A DNA stretch of 64,000 nucleotides from Rhizoclosmatium globosum (GCA_002104985.1 MCGO01000038.1:124001-188000); one strand, 5' to 3'; numbered from the stretch's first letter, positions 41,797 to 53,837 are shown. Numbers and translations: made by a program. The notes: generated from the letters alone by a model not told the origin.

Positions 41797-43488
41797 ATGA
41801 AACTTCCCCGCCGAGTGCGATCCCTTCTCCTCGCAGCTGGATCATTCCTAGCTACGATACTACTGATAAATACCTATCGAAAGTTCAGAACACGACCCGT
41901 TAGCAACACTCTCCTTCAAGTTCAGCTTCTGGACTTTCTGAATGGCGAAACAGGGCTTAATAGGTCAGGCCCCACATTCTCCTTCATCAAAAACCAACAC
42001 AAAACCAAACCAGAAACGAGTTTGGCGGATCCCTCCGAAACCACGGCCCCTTCAACGCAACAGCGGCTTCCCTTCGTGTGTTTGGGACCACACTTCCAAC
42101 AATCGCATCGACATACAACCGAACCGACTTTGGTCAACTTGTTTCGCGTGCGCGGGTCCTGCGCATTGCGTACCAGGCCCTGTACGAAGACGACTCCCAC
42201 CCAATTGGACTTGATAGAACAACCCTCCATTCAATCGTCGAAGAAAGCACTCACTCCCTTTATCCATGGATTCCTGATCATTTCAAAAGCATAAGAAATA
42301 TGCAAACAACCTGGGAATCAGGAGGCGACGGCTTGGTTTTTACAACGGGCCATTGGCACTTCGAACTGTGTTTGCACGCGATCCTCTCGTTGAGGAATGT
42401 CCTGAATTGCTCGCTCCCAATTGAAGTACATCATGCGGGTCCAGGAGACTTGAGTACAGATATGATTGAGGCTTTGAGGTCTATAAGGAATGTTACTGTC
42501 ATCAATGTTCTGGATTTTTATGGCGAGGAAGGAACCAAGATTGTTGGATGGGCAATTAAGCCATTTGCTATACTGGCTTCCAAATTTAGGTAGACGACGA
42601 TGTTTGTTGACGATTGATGAGTAACGTTGTTTGAACAGACGTGTAATATTCGTTGATGCCGATGCATTATTTTTTCAAGACCCGTCCGCCCTCCTTACCG
42701 ACTCGAAAATATTTAAGCAATACGGTCAGCTATTTTATCCTGATAGAACTATCGGAAGAGGGGATGCGAAGTGGTTTCGAAACGTTACTCGTCATCCAAC
42801 AAATTTTGTAAAGACGTTGCGATATATGAATCGCAAGAGTAGTCATGAAATGGAATCCGGAGTTGTGGTCGTGGATAAGGCTCGACCGGGTGTTCTACAT
42901 GGTCTTCTATTGGTGTGCAAAATGAATTCTTACCCTGAACGAAATACCTTATATGACGAAATACATGGAGACAAAGAATCATTTGTAAGTATGCTTTATA
43001 TGGTCTTTTTACTGACATATGCCATATTTAGTGGTTCGCGTGGGACGTTTTACGCGTTCCTTTTGCTTTTGCATCGAAACAATATGGCGGCACGGTTGGA
43101 TACAAAAAAGAAGAAGGCGACGTTATTTGTGGTGGATTATATCATACTGATGAATACGCCAAACCGCTGTGGTGGAATGGATCTGTGTTGAAAAATAAGC
43201 ATGGAAGTAAGGAAGAGGAATTTATGACGTATGAATATGCTGCTGTAGATTCTACTGGCGTTGAAACAAATTGGATATGGGAAACTAGTACCACACCTTT
43301 TGTAAGTTTGGCTTTGAACATGTTTGGACCTGATCTGCGTTTAGTGCTTGAATCCTAGATTCCCCAAAACGGAAATCATTCGACTGAATGACTTTGAACG
43401 AAGCATTTCATCGCAATATGTGGAATTGTATAGGCAAATCAAAGAAACGGGGTGGAAAGAATATTTGTCCTCTATTAATATAAAATAG
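41797..43488 (+). CDS. alpha-mannosyltransferase, MNN1-like (GT71)
   Basis: Type II Golgi-like topology: a basic head, then a transmembrane segment (LLLAAGSFLATILLI) within the first 30 residues. The catalytic domain shows GLVFTTGHWHFELCLHAILSLR, LPIEVHHAGPGDL, KPFAILASKFR joined across an intron to RVIFVDADALFFQDP (the DxD metal site), ESGVVVVDK and LYHTDEYAKPLWWNGSV. These are MNN1/GT71 hallmarks. Such enzymes extend mannan chains of wall glycoproteins. The frame breaks at a C4 run (42047-42050), compatible with one missing C, and is uncertain near the last exon (~43300-43370). Its stop is only 4 bp from the stop of the convergent S28 gene. Confidence 0.8.
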
Positions 43489-43492
43489 ACTG

Positions 43493-45429
43493 TTACACCT
43501 GTGATACGTCATTGGTTCGTAAAATGTTGCTCGAATTTCTTCTCACTGACTCCATCTTGCCCTTTGTTCCTGATTCTGAGTCTGGCTCTGGGATTGTGCC
43601 TGTAACAACTTGAAAATATTGGCCTTTCCTGAATCTACGAATGACGACTAACGCAATACCAAAAATCACAATAGCCGTTGCACCGGTTATAATTCCAACT
43701 TTTGTGATATTTGACTCACTGGAACTTGGTCCAGCTGGATTGTTGATGATCCAATCATCGAGAACAGAAAACACTTGATTGAAGAATTCTGCCTGGTACA
43801 CAGACATGCCACTAGTTTTACCCCACAAATCGTTACAATGGGTTGCATTAAGGAATAAGATACTGCGTTGTGTTGCAGGATCAGGAGGGGTTTCATAATT
43901 CGAAAGCCAATGCCAAGGGTCATATTCCCCGTTGATCCACAGAATGAAAGGAGCTTTGACATTGAGTCCGCCATAATAGTCCGTTGTCTGTTTAACATTT
44001 GCTTTCCCAGTCGCTATTCCAAATTGAGTCCTGCAGGCCCACTCTGCATAATCCATAGTGATAAACTGAGAATATGCACTCCAACTACTTAATAACTGCT
44101 CTGGCACCGATATATTCTGAGCAACTTGGTTGTATCCAAATTCATTACAAGCTTGCCAATACCACAGAAACCAATTATTTTCTATGGATCTATCACTGAT
44201 AGAGTTTGTATTCCATCCTGAGATCTCGCGATCTGCGTCGCTTTGGAACCCATTTTGTTGCATGAATGTTATTGTCAGATTTTTAATTGCAGATATCAAA
44301 TCTGTGTCTGAAGAACTTGAATTCGTAAACGCAGGCAAAAACGAGCCGTCGCACAGCGCGTCCAAGAATAGAAGTCCAGATGTAGTATTGCTTGGCTGTA
44401 TCAGATAATTGTACTGAGGACCGTACTGGACACTTAAGGCGAATTGCGTGGTGATTATACTTGTTGCATCTCCCAGATGATTCATTTGGCTCAGCCAAAA
44501 TTTTGAAAGAAAGTCTTTAAGCGCAGTTGGATTTCCTTGCAGCTTCAAAAGTGTCTGATCCAACACTTTAACTGCCCTCGTCCAACCTTCCATACATTTT
44601 ATGGAGCCACTGAAGAAATTCATTCCAGCCTCCACAGAATATGAATATCTCCAAAAATTTGGCTCGGGAAGAACAGGGGCGCTTGAAGCGTAGGCTGCAA
44701 AGACAAGGTCTTGATGTTTCGCACGAAGCCAAGCAGAGAGCGAACCAGCATAGCTTCCTCCGAATGAAATCCATTTTGTTGTAGAGGGTGAAAGTTTGTA
44801 GGCTGGCTGAATTGACGGAAAGTATCGAATAAAGTTTGCAAGATCTTCAATTGCTTGTTCAGAGGTGAGGAGTTGTAACGAGTTGTTTGAGAGGTCTGCT
44901 GTAGGAACCGACCTCCCTTGGTAGGCTAAAACCTAATCAGTAAGTAATTTACATATTTCTTAACTACGTACGGGCGCCATAGAATCGATGTTCAATAGAT
45001 ATAAGTAATCCGTTATATTTCATTGCAACTTGTCGCATCAAAGAATCCCGCGTTATCGATTCTTCGTCTAACGGCGACTCTCCCTCAATATAAAGAAATA
45101 CTGGTGCGCCGACTTTATAGAATTTATCCACGACGCAGTAATATTGTAGGAACCAGCTGCCATTTACACCTTGTTGATTCCCAAAATGATCCACGGTTTG
45201 CTCAAAGTATGAACAAGTTGGAGTGATACTGAGGCCAGCGTTGTTTGATAAAGTTGCTTGATGCCTATGAGTCCTTAAGCCTTAAGGGTAAAATCGCGTT
45301 TACATACTCTCGCCAGAGACGCTTCGTTAATTGAAGCTGTTCTGTTTGATATTCATGTAGTGTCGGGCGTCTTTGCTTTAGCGAAACGGCGACATGAATA
45401 AGTAGTGAGAGGGTAAGTGAGATTTTCAT
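43493..45429 (-). CDS. serine carboxypeptidase family S28 protein, membrane-anchored
   Basis: Four exons encode about 580 residues. The signal peptide is MKISLTLSLLIHVAVS. S28 hallmarks are DHFGNQQGVNG, PVFLYIEGESPL, IEHRFYGA continuing into GRSVPTADLS, and ISFGGSYAGSLSAWLRAKH with the nucleophile Ser. ILWINGEYDPWHW carries the Asp, and LNATHCNDLWG the His. Numerous N-glycosylation sites are present. A C-terminal transmembrane helix (IITGATAIVIFGIALVVI) and basic tail follow, so it is probably displayed on the vacuolar or plasma membrane. Family members remove residues after proline (PRCP, DPP7, thymus-specific serine protease). This is the only complete copy among the S28 genes here. Confidence 0.88.
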
Positions 45430-45457
45430 GAAAATCATATACTGTACATCTCTGTCT

Positions 45458-47957
45458 TTATTTGTCCAAGCCTATTTTGACTTTTCTTCTTTTCAAGTAA
45501 ATGTAAGTTGCAATCAGCAGAAGGACAATTGCTGTGGCCCCAGTGGCAAGGCCAATTATCAAAGAATTCGGATTTTTCATATCCTCTGGAGAGCTCATTC
45601 GTTTATTCCGGAAGTTTGAGTTGATGTTGTATTAAAATGGAAAACAGGCGGTATAGCTGTCACAGCATATCCAAGCCAGTAGTCATAAACACCAAATATC
45701 TGCTGATAGATGAGAGACACATAGTTTGAATCTTTGGGCCGTATTCCCCACATATCGTTTCAGTGAGTTGCGTTTTGATAGATAATACTTGATTGGCTGA
45801 TAGGATTGGGAGGCGAGTTTACGACAGAAAGCCAATGCCATAGATCAATATCGCCGTTTACCCATAAAATACGAGACGCAGTAATATTAAGTCCCTTGTA
45901 ATCTAACTTCTTGGACGGTACACCGTTAGCAGATAATTGTTGCGTTCGACATATTGATTGCACATAATCCAAAGTGATAAACTGGGAATATACGCTCCAG
46001 TCAGAAATCAATTGACCCGGAGCTGTGACAGACTGTGCTGTCATCGCATATCCAAATTCGTTGCACGTTTGATACTGCCACAGAAACCATCCATTATCGA
46101 AAAATCTATCAGTAATAGGACCACTATTCCAAAGACCAACGCTTGAATCAGAGTCCCCACTTATTCCATTATCCTTAAGAAATGTGATTGTAAGGTTTTG
46201 AAGTGAAGAAAGAAGGTCGTCATCTTTCGCGTTTGGATCAGTAAATGCTGGTAAATAGGTTCCACCACAAATAGCATCCAAGTATGTTAAACCACTAGTA
46301 CTATTGGTGGAAGGTACAAGCATATTCATGCTGGGGCCGTACTGGGCGGTTGATCCAAATTGCGTTGTTACAATGGTTCCAAAATCTCCCAAGTCGTTGA
46401 TTTGACTAAGCCAGAATTTTGATTTGAATGCCTTGAGTTTTATCCTATTGCCTTGCAAACTGGAGATGGTTTGGTCCAACAATCGAACAGTCGAGTCCAG
46501 CCTCTCATACACGCATTTGAGCCACTGAAAAAATTCATTGCCTGTTCTACAGCGTATGAGTATCTCCAAAAGTTGGGCTCAAGAACTACTGGAGCACTTG
46601 ACGCGTGGGCAGCAAAAACAATGTTTGGGTATTTTTCTCGAGTCCAAGCTGATAGTACTCCAGCGTAACTTGCCCCAATCAGTATCCATTTGGAGTCATT
46701 AGCCGTGTTGTATTGAGTGAAGTCATTTGAAAATGATCGAATAAAGTTTGCTATGTCCTCGACAGCTTGGCTACTTGTTAAAAGCCGCAACGAATTATTC
46801 GAGAGATCAGCTGTCGGAACTGATCTTCCTTTTTGTACTAATTTACAAATGTTGTTAAAATTACCAGATTTTACAGATGTTTTGACTCACAGGCTCCATA
46901 GAAAGCTACCGGAGCAATAATATAACTAATAACAGTCGGTAAGTCTGCAATGTACTGAACACTACTTTTTGGAATATCGTAGAAGGTGTTTTGAAACTTT
47001 AGCAGTGCGGAATTATCACTAGCAATTGACATAAGCTTTTGATCCAAAACTTGAATCGCACGTGTCCACCCATTCATACACGCTCTATTTCCAGAGAAAT
47101 AATCAAACGCTTCTTCAACAGCGTAAGAAAAGCTCCAGAAGTTCTCGACCGCAAGAAGTGGGGCGCTTGACGCGTGAGACGCATAAATTGATTCTGGGTG
47201 TTTTACTCTCAACCAAGCAGACAATGCACCTGATTCAAAACAACAAATCAGAAAGGAAGTTGAAAATTATGGAAATTTACCAGGATAACTTCCACCCACC
47301 GAGATCCACTTGGTGTTTCTGTTCAAGCCATATTTGGGGAACAACGCCGGAAATGATTCAACAAAGTACGCTAAGTCTTCTACCGCCTGTTTACTCGTGC
47401 AAAGTTGTAGCGACATTGAGTTGATACTTCCAGTTGGAACAGATCGACCATACTCTATCCCACGAATTAACAAAATCTCTCAACTCAAAGAGGGTTACCT
47501 ACCAGCTCCGTAAAATCGATGCTCAAGTCCCAACAAAAGACCATTGTACTTTTGTGCAAGTTCCAACACAAGTCCATAGAAATCCGAAGTCTTGAGGGCA
47601 GACTCTCCACCAACGAACAAGAACACGGGTCCTCCGGATTTATAAAACGTATCCATGAGGAGGAAGTATTGGTTGAATCGGCTGTCAGTGAGGCCTTGTA
47701 CGGTACCGAAATGATCTACAATTTGTGGAAAGTAGTGTTCTTCGATCGCATCATTCCAGTTTTGAGCGCTTGTGATTATTTGCTCTGTTTGCCATGACCT
47801 GTGTAAGGATTTCAGTCGAACGTGAATATTTTGAAAACCCTTACTCTTTAATTTCTTGGCGGACTTGCCAAAACTGTTCATGGATTGACAGATCTATTTT
47901 TTGTGCCCAGACAGCAGCAATCCATATAAGCAAGAGAATCATGTAGACGCGATGCAT
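45458..47957 (-). pseudogene. S28 peptidase chimera: N-terminal part of one copy fused to another, with nonsense codon
   Basis: The 5' part (47957 to ~46906) has a signal peptide (MHRVYMILLLIWIAAVWA), DHFGTVQGLTDS, LEHRFYGAG, GRSVPTGS and the Ser motif VGGSYPG. It runs to about the middle of an S28 domain (YIIAPVA). It then joins directly to FYGA plus the intron that normally follows HRFYGA, and on into a second GRSVPTADLS, GASYAG, ILWVNGDIDLWHW and QNATH. So the Ser half is duplicated and the DHF region of the second copy is missing. A TGA (45760-45762) sits where the Cys after ATH is conserved. A further frame break near 45598 separates the C-terminal transmembrane tail (stop 45458). Tandem duplication followed by unequal exchange explains this. 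Confidence 0.72.
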
Positions 47958-48189
47958 TGTTTTCTTTTATGAAGTAGGTTGAACAAAGGGACAAACACAA
48001 CAGCGTGTCCATTGATACAAATTCATTGAAAAAAGAAAGGACAAAGGATAATTTCGACGAAAAATATTATGATAAGCAAAGTAAATATGAACGCAATATG
48101 ATTAAGCAGGATCAAGCAATACAGGGAATTTCACGATCTGAAGAGCGGGGTTATTGATTGTAAAACAAGGAATTAAAGGTACCTTGTGA

Positions 48190-49555
48190 TCAACCATTCT
48201 TAAAGAACGCACTCGAACTAGATGAAGGCTTTGATTGAGCAGCGAGAGAAGAATGGGTAGGAGCAAACGGAGATAGTGACGAATCGGAGGATGAAGCTTT
48301 GTAGAACGACTTTTTGTAGCCTGGAATAGCTTTTTGGTATTGGAAAGGCTTGTAGGCCCCAAACTTGCTCTTGCCGCCTGGTTGGTACATCCTGGGACGC
48401 GACGCGAATGGCGTTGTCGGAGTTGATGGAGTAAAAGTCATCGTGGATTCAAGAAAGACGAATTTTTCAAGATCTGGAGGACAAGTCGTGTCCTAATAAT
48501 AATTTGAGTTATGGGTTGAAGGAAAAAGAGTATATTTCGTCACTCACAGACGCGTTGAGAACGGCAACTTTTTGCTTTTCAGTAAAACCGGGGACACAAA
48601 GTGCGCAACGAATGAGTTGGGACACAATATCTGGGTCGAGTTGAGAATTTGGGTCTTGGAGTAAAGTCTTGGCATAGTCAAGGGAAACTACATAGAACAA
48701 AAACGACGTTAGACAATCTGCACGAATACATAAATAAACTCAAAAGACGTTTGAGCATTTCAAAGAGATGGTCACGGTGGATAGTAGAAATCGACTCTGT
48801 CATATGCCATGGAACTTTGGTGAGAACCGAGATGACCCAACGAAACGGCTTTTCGACAGACTTTCCAGCGAAACGCGTCTGTATTTAAAAGTAGTTAGAA
48901 GGTGGGAGAGAAAGGTGCAGTGCGTTACATTTGCCTCACGACAGAGCAGAAGCAAACTGTTTATGTTCTGTCGCGTAAGAAAGATGAGGTCGCGTGGCTT
49001 TGTGGCAGGCACAGGAGGAGGAGATGCGTCGAGCGGGGGAGCTTTCAAGTCCGGAAAGAGGCTGCTGAGTAGTTCTTGTTGCGACGACCATCGGACACAG
49101 ACGAGATTCCCGTGAAGAATCAGTTTACTTTTTGTTTCAAGAGCATTGAGGGCATCCAAGTACGATTCAAACTCCTATTTGCGGGTTACGATCGTATTCT
49201 AATGGAACCAATGCCCACCACTCACCACAAAACAGCAACCAAGGGAGGACCCTGATTCCAAGTCGATTGGCACGTGTATTCCGTGGGCAAAGAAGGGTCG
49301 CTCGTGGTGCGTGATTTGCGGGTTCTTTCCAGAGTGAGTTAAAAGTTGGAGTTGTTAGTGAGAGAGAGAGACGGAGAGCAAACGCACAAACAACTTTTCG
49401 ATGTCGCCTTCGCTGAACTCGCTCGCCACGTTCGCAGCACAGAGAACAGCACGTTTTGTGCTTGGAGGTGCGTTGCTCCGCGATTGGAAGAGAAGCGTGA
49501 GTGTCGATAACGTTGGTGGTACTGGTGGATTGGGATTGGGAGACGGACGTAACAT
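48190..49555 (-). CDS. RRM-domain RNA-binding protein
   Basis: About six exons. The N-terminal half resembles an RNA recognition motif: ASEFSEGDIEKLF (helix 1), SLGCCFV joined across an intron to EFESYLDALNALE (RNP1-like strand and helix 2), and LHGNLVCVRWSS (last strand). The central part is helical (AKTLLQDPNSQLDPDIVSQLI). The C-terminus is a basic, Ser/Pro/Tyr-rich tail (SRPRMYQPGGKSKFGAYKPF). No localisation signal is clear. The protein may regulate mRNA, but I cannot name an orthologue. Splice sites are canonical and keep the frame. It is divergent from the F-box gene (70 bp between starts). Confidence 0.55.
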
Positions 49556-49625
49556 TCGGACTTTTGTGTGAGGATTTAATTCTATATTCTCTATTTCATT
49601 CCTTATCTTTCACTTAAAGCGTGTA

Positions 49626-50546
49626 ATGATCACTGATCTTCCCATCGAGTTGGCCTCACAAATAATGAGCTGGATGCATCCAAAGATAGTTTGGAAGTTG
49701 AGGGTACTGTCGAGATCCTTCCAAAGACTCCTGTCGACTCCTGACTTTGCCGCCTTGAACATCACACGATTCGTACCTGCTGCAAACAAGGGCAGAACAG
49801 AAGCTTTAGACGACCCAGACGAATGGGATCTCTTGTTTGGCTGCGATGCACCTACTGTTTACGCATCAGAGTATGCGCGGCAATACTTGACTCAATTGAC
49901 TGCCATCGATTGGCGTTACAGTTATTCAAATTTCAAGATAGAAGTGCCTTCCCCATGGTTCCCTCACTTGGAAAACCTGACTTGTTTTGCGATAATGGGT
50001 GGCTCTGGAAACAGTCCATGGTTCCTCCCAGAAGAAGTGACACTCCTGCCCAACCTCCAAATCCTTAGTATTATGTATAGCGATTTGAGTGGATCTATTC
50101 CTGCTTCCATTGGATGTTTGACGTTTCTCTGTGCTCTTGAATTGGTGGACAACAATCTGCTGAAAGGTTGTTTACCCACAGAACTGGGGAAATTATTGCG
50201 CTTGGAACGATTGGAAGCTTCGGGAATGGGTTTAGAAGGCCCAATTCCACCGGAATTCGGAAATTTGTGTGGTTTGCAAGAGCTTGTCCTTGGATTTCAC
50301 ACGAAGAAGAGTGGACAGCAGTGGACAATTCCTCCAGAACTTGGGCAGCTTTCAAATCTTCGCATTCTGGAATTAGAAAACTGTAATTTAACGGGCGCGA
50401 TTCCTCGCGAATTGGGTCAGCTTCATAGGCTGGAAGTTCTGAATCTGGCAGATAATCACTTGACTGGTGAAATCCCTGTGGAAGTGACAATGTTAAGGCT
50501 CGAATCGTTTATATATAACTTGGGAGTGGCACTTCCTACACCTTAA
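49626..50546 (+). CDS. F-box protein with plant-type leucine-rich repeats
   Basis: A single exon of 306 codons. Residues ~1-45 form an F-box-like helix bundle (ITDLPIELASQIMSWMHPKIVWKLRVLSRSFQRLL). Residues ~130-300 hold about six LRRs with the plant-specific consensus: LSGSIPASIGCLTFLCALEL, LKGCLPTELGKLLRLERLE, LEGPIPPEFGNLCGLQELVL, LTGAIPRELGQLHRLEVLNL. A shorter closing repeat follows. No signal peptide or kinase is present. A substrate receptor of an SCF ubiquitin ligase is a reasonable inference. The GxIPxxLGxLxxL type is common in plants and is also found in large families in some chytrids. The frame is intact. Confidence 0.78.
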   Translation: MITDLPIELASQIMSWMHPKIVWKLRVLSRSFQRLLSTPDFAALNITRFVPAANKGRTEALDDPDEWDLLFGCDAPTVYASEYARQYLTQLTAIDWRYSYSNFKIEVPSPWFPHLENLTCFAIMGGSGNSPWFLPEEVTLLPNLQILSIMYSDLSGSIPASIGCLTFLCALELVDNNLLKGCLPTELGKLLRLERLEASGMGLEGPIPPEFGNLCGLQELVLGFHTKKSGQQWTIPPELGQLSNLRILELENCNLTGAIPRELGQLHRLEVLNLADNHLTGEIPVEVTMLRLESFIYNLGVALPTP

Positions 50547-50762
50547 CATCTTGACAGTAGTATGTCAATAAAACACACGATGTATTTGTTTTTTTATTCA
50601 CATTATACGTTATTTCTCTGTACGGAACAATTCCACGTCACAATAACTTGCGGACTTGTCGTCATCAAAAATGTGGTGAAGCATTTCCCTTCCCTTCAAA
50701 TTCCTTCCTTCCAAGTCTTCTTCAAAAGGCGGGAACTCCGAACCACCAAATCTTAACAAAAA

Positions 50763-53700
50763 ATGCTTTCAACACATCAGGTGAACGCAGTGCATGCCTC
50801 TGGGTCGCCGTACAAAGACATGTTACACACTGTAACAACCATGAAACTGGACGAGATTAAGGTCCAGCAAGCGAGAATGCTGGCACATTACAAGACTGTG
50901 AAAGACTCTGCCGCCTCAACAAAGTTTGTTTTGCAACACCATCATCCGCCCTCTATCATTTATTGAAGCATTAACTCAGCAAACTGACGGAGAAACTCCG
51001 AATCCTATTCGACGGAATGGTAGACTTCACAATCGCAGGAACCAATGTCCACGAACACATGGTCAACATCGAAGCTTTGATCAAGCAAGCAGAGACAGAT
51101 CCAACCATCAGCAAGTCGCTCCTCCAGTACTGGATCAAACACTTAACCACCGAAATCACACGTTGCGAGAAGCGATGGGAGTTTGCCCATCTGTTTGGCG
51201 GACTTCTCACGGAATACTTGAATTACGAGAACGCCGTCACTTCTGATACTGGATCTTGGATGAATGTCGATACTGATGATGGAAAGTCTGTCGAAGTATC
51301 AGAATACGCACCAGAGTCGAAGGATTCGGCGAAGGCTGAGTTTGAACGGTCGTTCAAGGCGGAGGTGGTTGATATTAACGCGTTGAAGCAATTTTTGAAC
51401 ACGGAGCTGCTGAATTTTGATACAACGCCAAAGGAGAATGGAGCCTTGAGCAGGTGGAATCAAGCCTGTGCAGTTGAGTTGTTTACTCTGTTCCTTGAAT
51501 GTGTTATTGAGTAAATACCCACAGCAACTCAAAACATTCGCAGAACACTCAATCAATCATAAAGTTACTCAAGAGGAAGTGGTCCTTGCAGTCACCTCAC
51601 TTCTCAAAAACGATCTGTTGTCACTGGAGAAGCGTGAGATTCTACGAGACCTTCAGTCAAACGAGACCATTCTCAATGAATTTGCTGCAATCTTGACGTT
51701 GATGCTTGATAAAGTGAATAACGGTGAATGGGCTTGGCCCAGTTCTGGAGTCTTTGGAGATGTGAGACCCGCTGTTGGAGGTCGCCACCGTGTCTTCCTT
51801 GACTACGATATCTGCACCATGATATTCTTGGAGTATATTGGATTACAGTGGTGTATTCAATTCCGAACTGAAATGACAAATCTCCTCAAGTACACTCCAT
51901 CACAGTTCGCTTCAGAGAAGATTGATACTGTATGGAACAAAGCTGGGACTTACAGTGGCAAAAAACAAGAGGCAATTCAGGATCAACGGTTTGTTCGATT
52001 CCTGGATGACTATTTTTTGAATATGCTTCCGGCTTCTGCGGGTGATGTGACGGACACGCCTGGAATGTATGATGACTTGCGAGGGGAAAATGAGGATAAA
52101 ATTAGCTCATTGCCAATGCAAAAGCTTATGCTGTTGATTGCGACTGAGGCAAAATGGCATCAAGCCGTTTACAAGGACAAGGTACATGTTTGATTTCGTG
52201 TTTAAATTTCAATCTAATCCTCAATCATTTCACACAGCCTTTCACTGTTGTCAAAACAGATTTGGCGTCGTTTGGACTGTCCCTCAACCATGATGTTGTT
52301 CTTGCTGTCCTTGAGGTCTTCCAACTCCCACCAACCTGGCTCAAGTTCTTCCGCACATACCTTGAAGCGCCAATCACTATCTCTGGACAAACCAGAACTT
52401 GCAAGCAGGGAACTCATATTGCCCACTTGATTTCCCGGCTAATGGGAGAGGCTGTTTTGACTCTGATGGATTTATACGTAAACCGCCAGACGGGTACTGA
52501 AAAATTGGGTGGTGTATTGTTACACAGAATTCACGATGACATTTGGTTTTGGACTCGTGAAGAGGAGACTGCCATACGTGCCTGGGAATCCATGAACAAA
52601 TTCGCGAGGCTCTTTGGTGTATCCTTCAACTTGGGCAAGAGCGGTTCTGTATCGATTTATCACCCTACCACGCTCCTTGGAATCAAAAGCTTGACAATGA
52701 CGGAACACAAGATAACCGCTGGAACAGTGAAAGTAATTCCGGGTTCAACGCCGTTACCACAGCTCTCCTGTGAATGGGGTTTCCTCATTTTAGGTTCTGA
52801 CGGCCACTTCCACGTTAGCACTCGTAAGCTTCTCTTCTATGCGGAAATCATGCGTCAAATGCTTAGGGCATGCAAGTCTGTCATTATTTGGGTCAACGTC
52901 TTCAACAAATTCACGAGTTTCTTTTTGAGAAACTTTGGGAGGATGAGTCCTGTGTTTGGGTTGAAGCATATTGACGAAATTATGGCTGCGTTGAAGACTG
53001 TGTATTCTGTTGCGTTTAAGGATGCTGTGTTTGCTATGGCTGAGGATGAGAGTGAATTTCCTAACCCGATCTCAGTCGTAGAGGTGATGATTAAGGAACG
53101 TTTCCCTTCTCTAAGCAATGAGAAAATTCCGGATGCCTGGTTCCACTGGCCAATGTGAGTATTTCTCCTTATTAAGCATTGAATTCGAGCTAATATAATT
53201 TCTTAGCACTGCGGGAGGATTAGGGCTTGAGAACCCCTTCATCAATTTGATGGCATCACGGAAGTCTGTTGAGGACAAAACAGCTAAAATGTATGGCTGG
53301 GACCTACGTCTCAACTCCACTATTCCTGTTGCTGAAACTTACTTCTACCTGCTCGAAAACTCTGACAAAGTCAAGTACGAGTCCGAAAAGAGTGATTGGG
53401 ATGCAGAGCAACGGAAATGTGTGAGAGAAACAAAAGATTCCGCAAAACCGCATGTCTTTGTTGAGTTTAAGTCTTTTGCCGAGTGGGCTGCTCATCACCG
53501 CGAGACTAGAAGAGGAACAGTCTGGGCACAACGATTTTACGACCTTGTTGATAATTCTGACTTGAAACCAGCTGAACCAGAGTCTACACCTGAGTTAGAT
53601 GATTTAATTAACAAGTTTATTGCGCGCGGAAAGAAGCTGACTGATCCTGGAACAAGAAGCAATGATGGGTATGATGACGATGAGCTCAGCCGTGGGTTGA

Positions 53701-53837
53701 AGCCATATTGGAGATGGGTGTTGTGTTACTACGGACCTGCTTTGATGGAAGCTTTTGGGTCTTTGGAGTTTATGAACACTGAGTTGATTCCGATGGGAAT
53801 GATTGGAAACTTGAAGAGACGTTCGACCTGGGACTAA
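50763..53837 (+). CDS. rvt: cellular reverse-transcriptase-related protein (rvt family)
   Basis: At least four exons encode about 940 residues. Introns are at ~50922-50980, ~52180-52236 and ~53156-53207. RT-like motifs are: A, VVKTDLASFGLSLNHDVV (Asp codon at 52259); B, CKQGTHIAHLISRLMGEAVL; C, LHRIHDDIWFW (Asp-Asp codons 52536-52541); D, FARLFGVSFNLGKSGS. An N-terminal domain of ~400 residues precedes them. A long C-terminal domain has the ITAGGLGLENPF block, as in fungal rvt proteins. No integrase, gag, RNase H, LTR or poly-A tail accompanies it. That fits the domesticated rvt genes described as host genes in fungi, rotifers and some bacteria. The catalytic aspartates are kept, so polymerase activity is plausible. 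One single-base frame break near 51505 looks like a missing base. Confidence 0.75.

Noticed and set aside
45760..45762. Alternative genetic code with TGA = Cys
   Set aside because: TGA serves as a normal stop in several genes here (for example SDR, CAP and CRN regions), and all other conserved Cys codons checked are TGT or TGC.
50763..53837. Endogenous viral RNA polymerase as explanation for the RT-like gene
   Set aside because: The motif C context (HRIHDDIWFW) and the flanking domains fit rvt. No viral polymerase motif set or capsid/movement gene is nearby.
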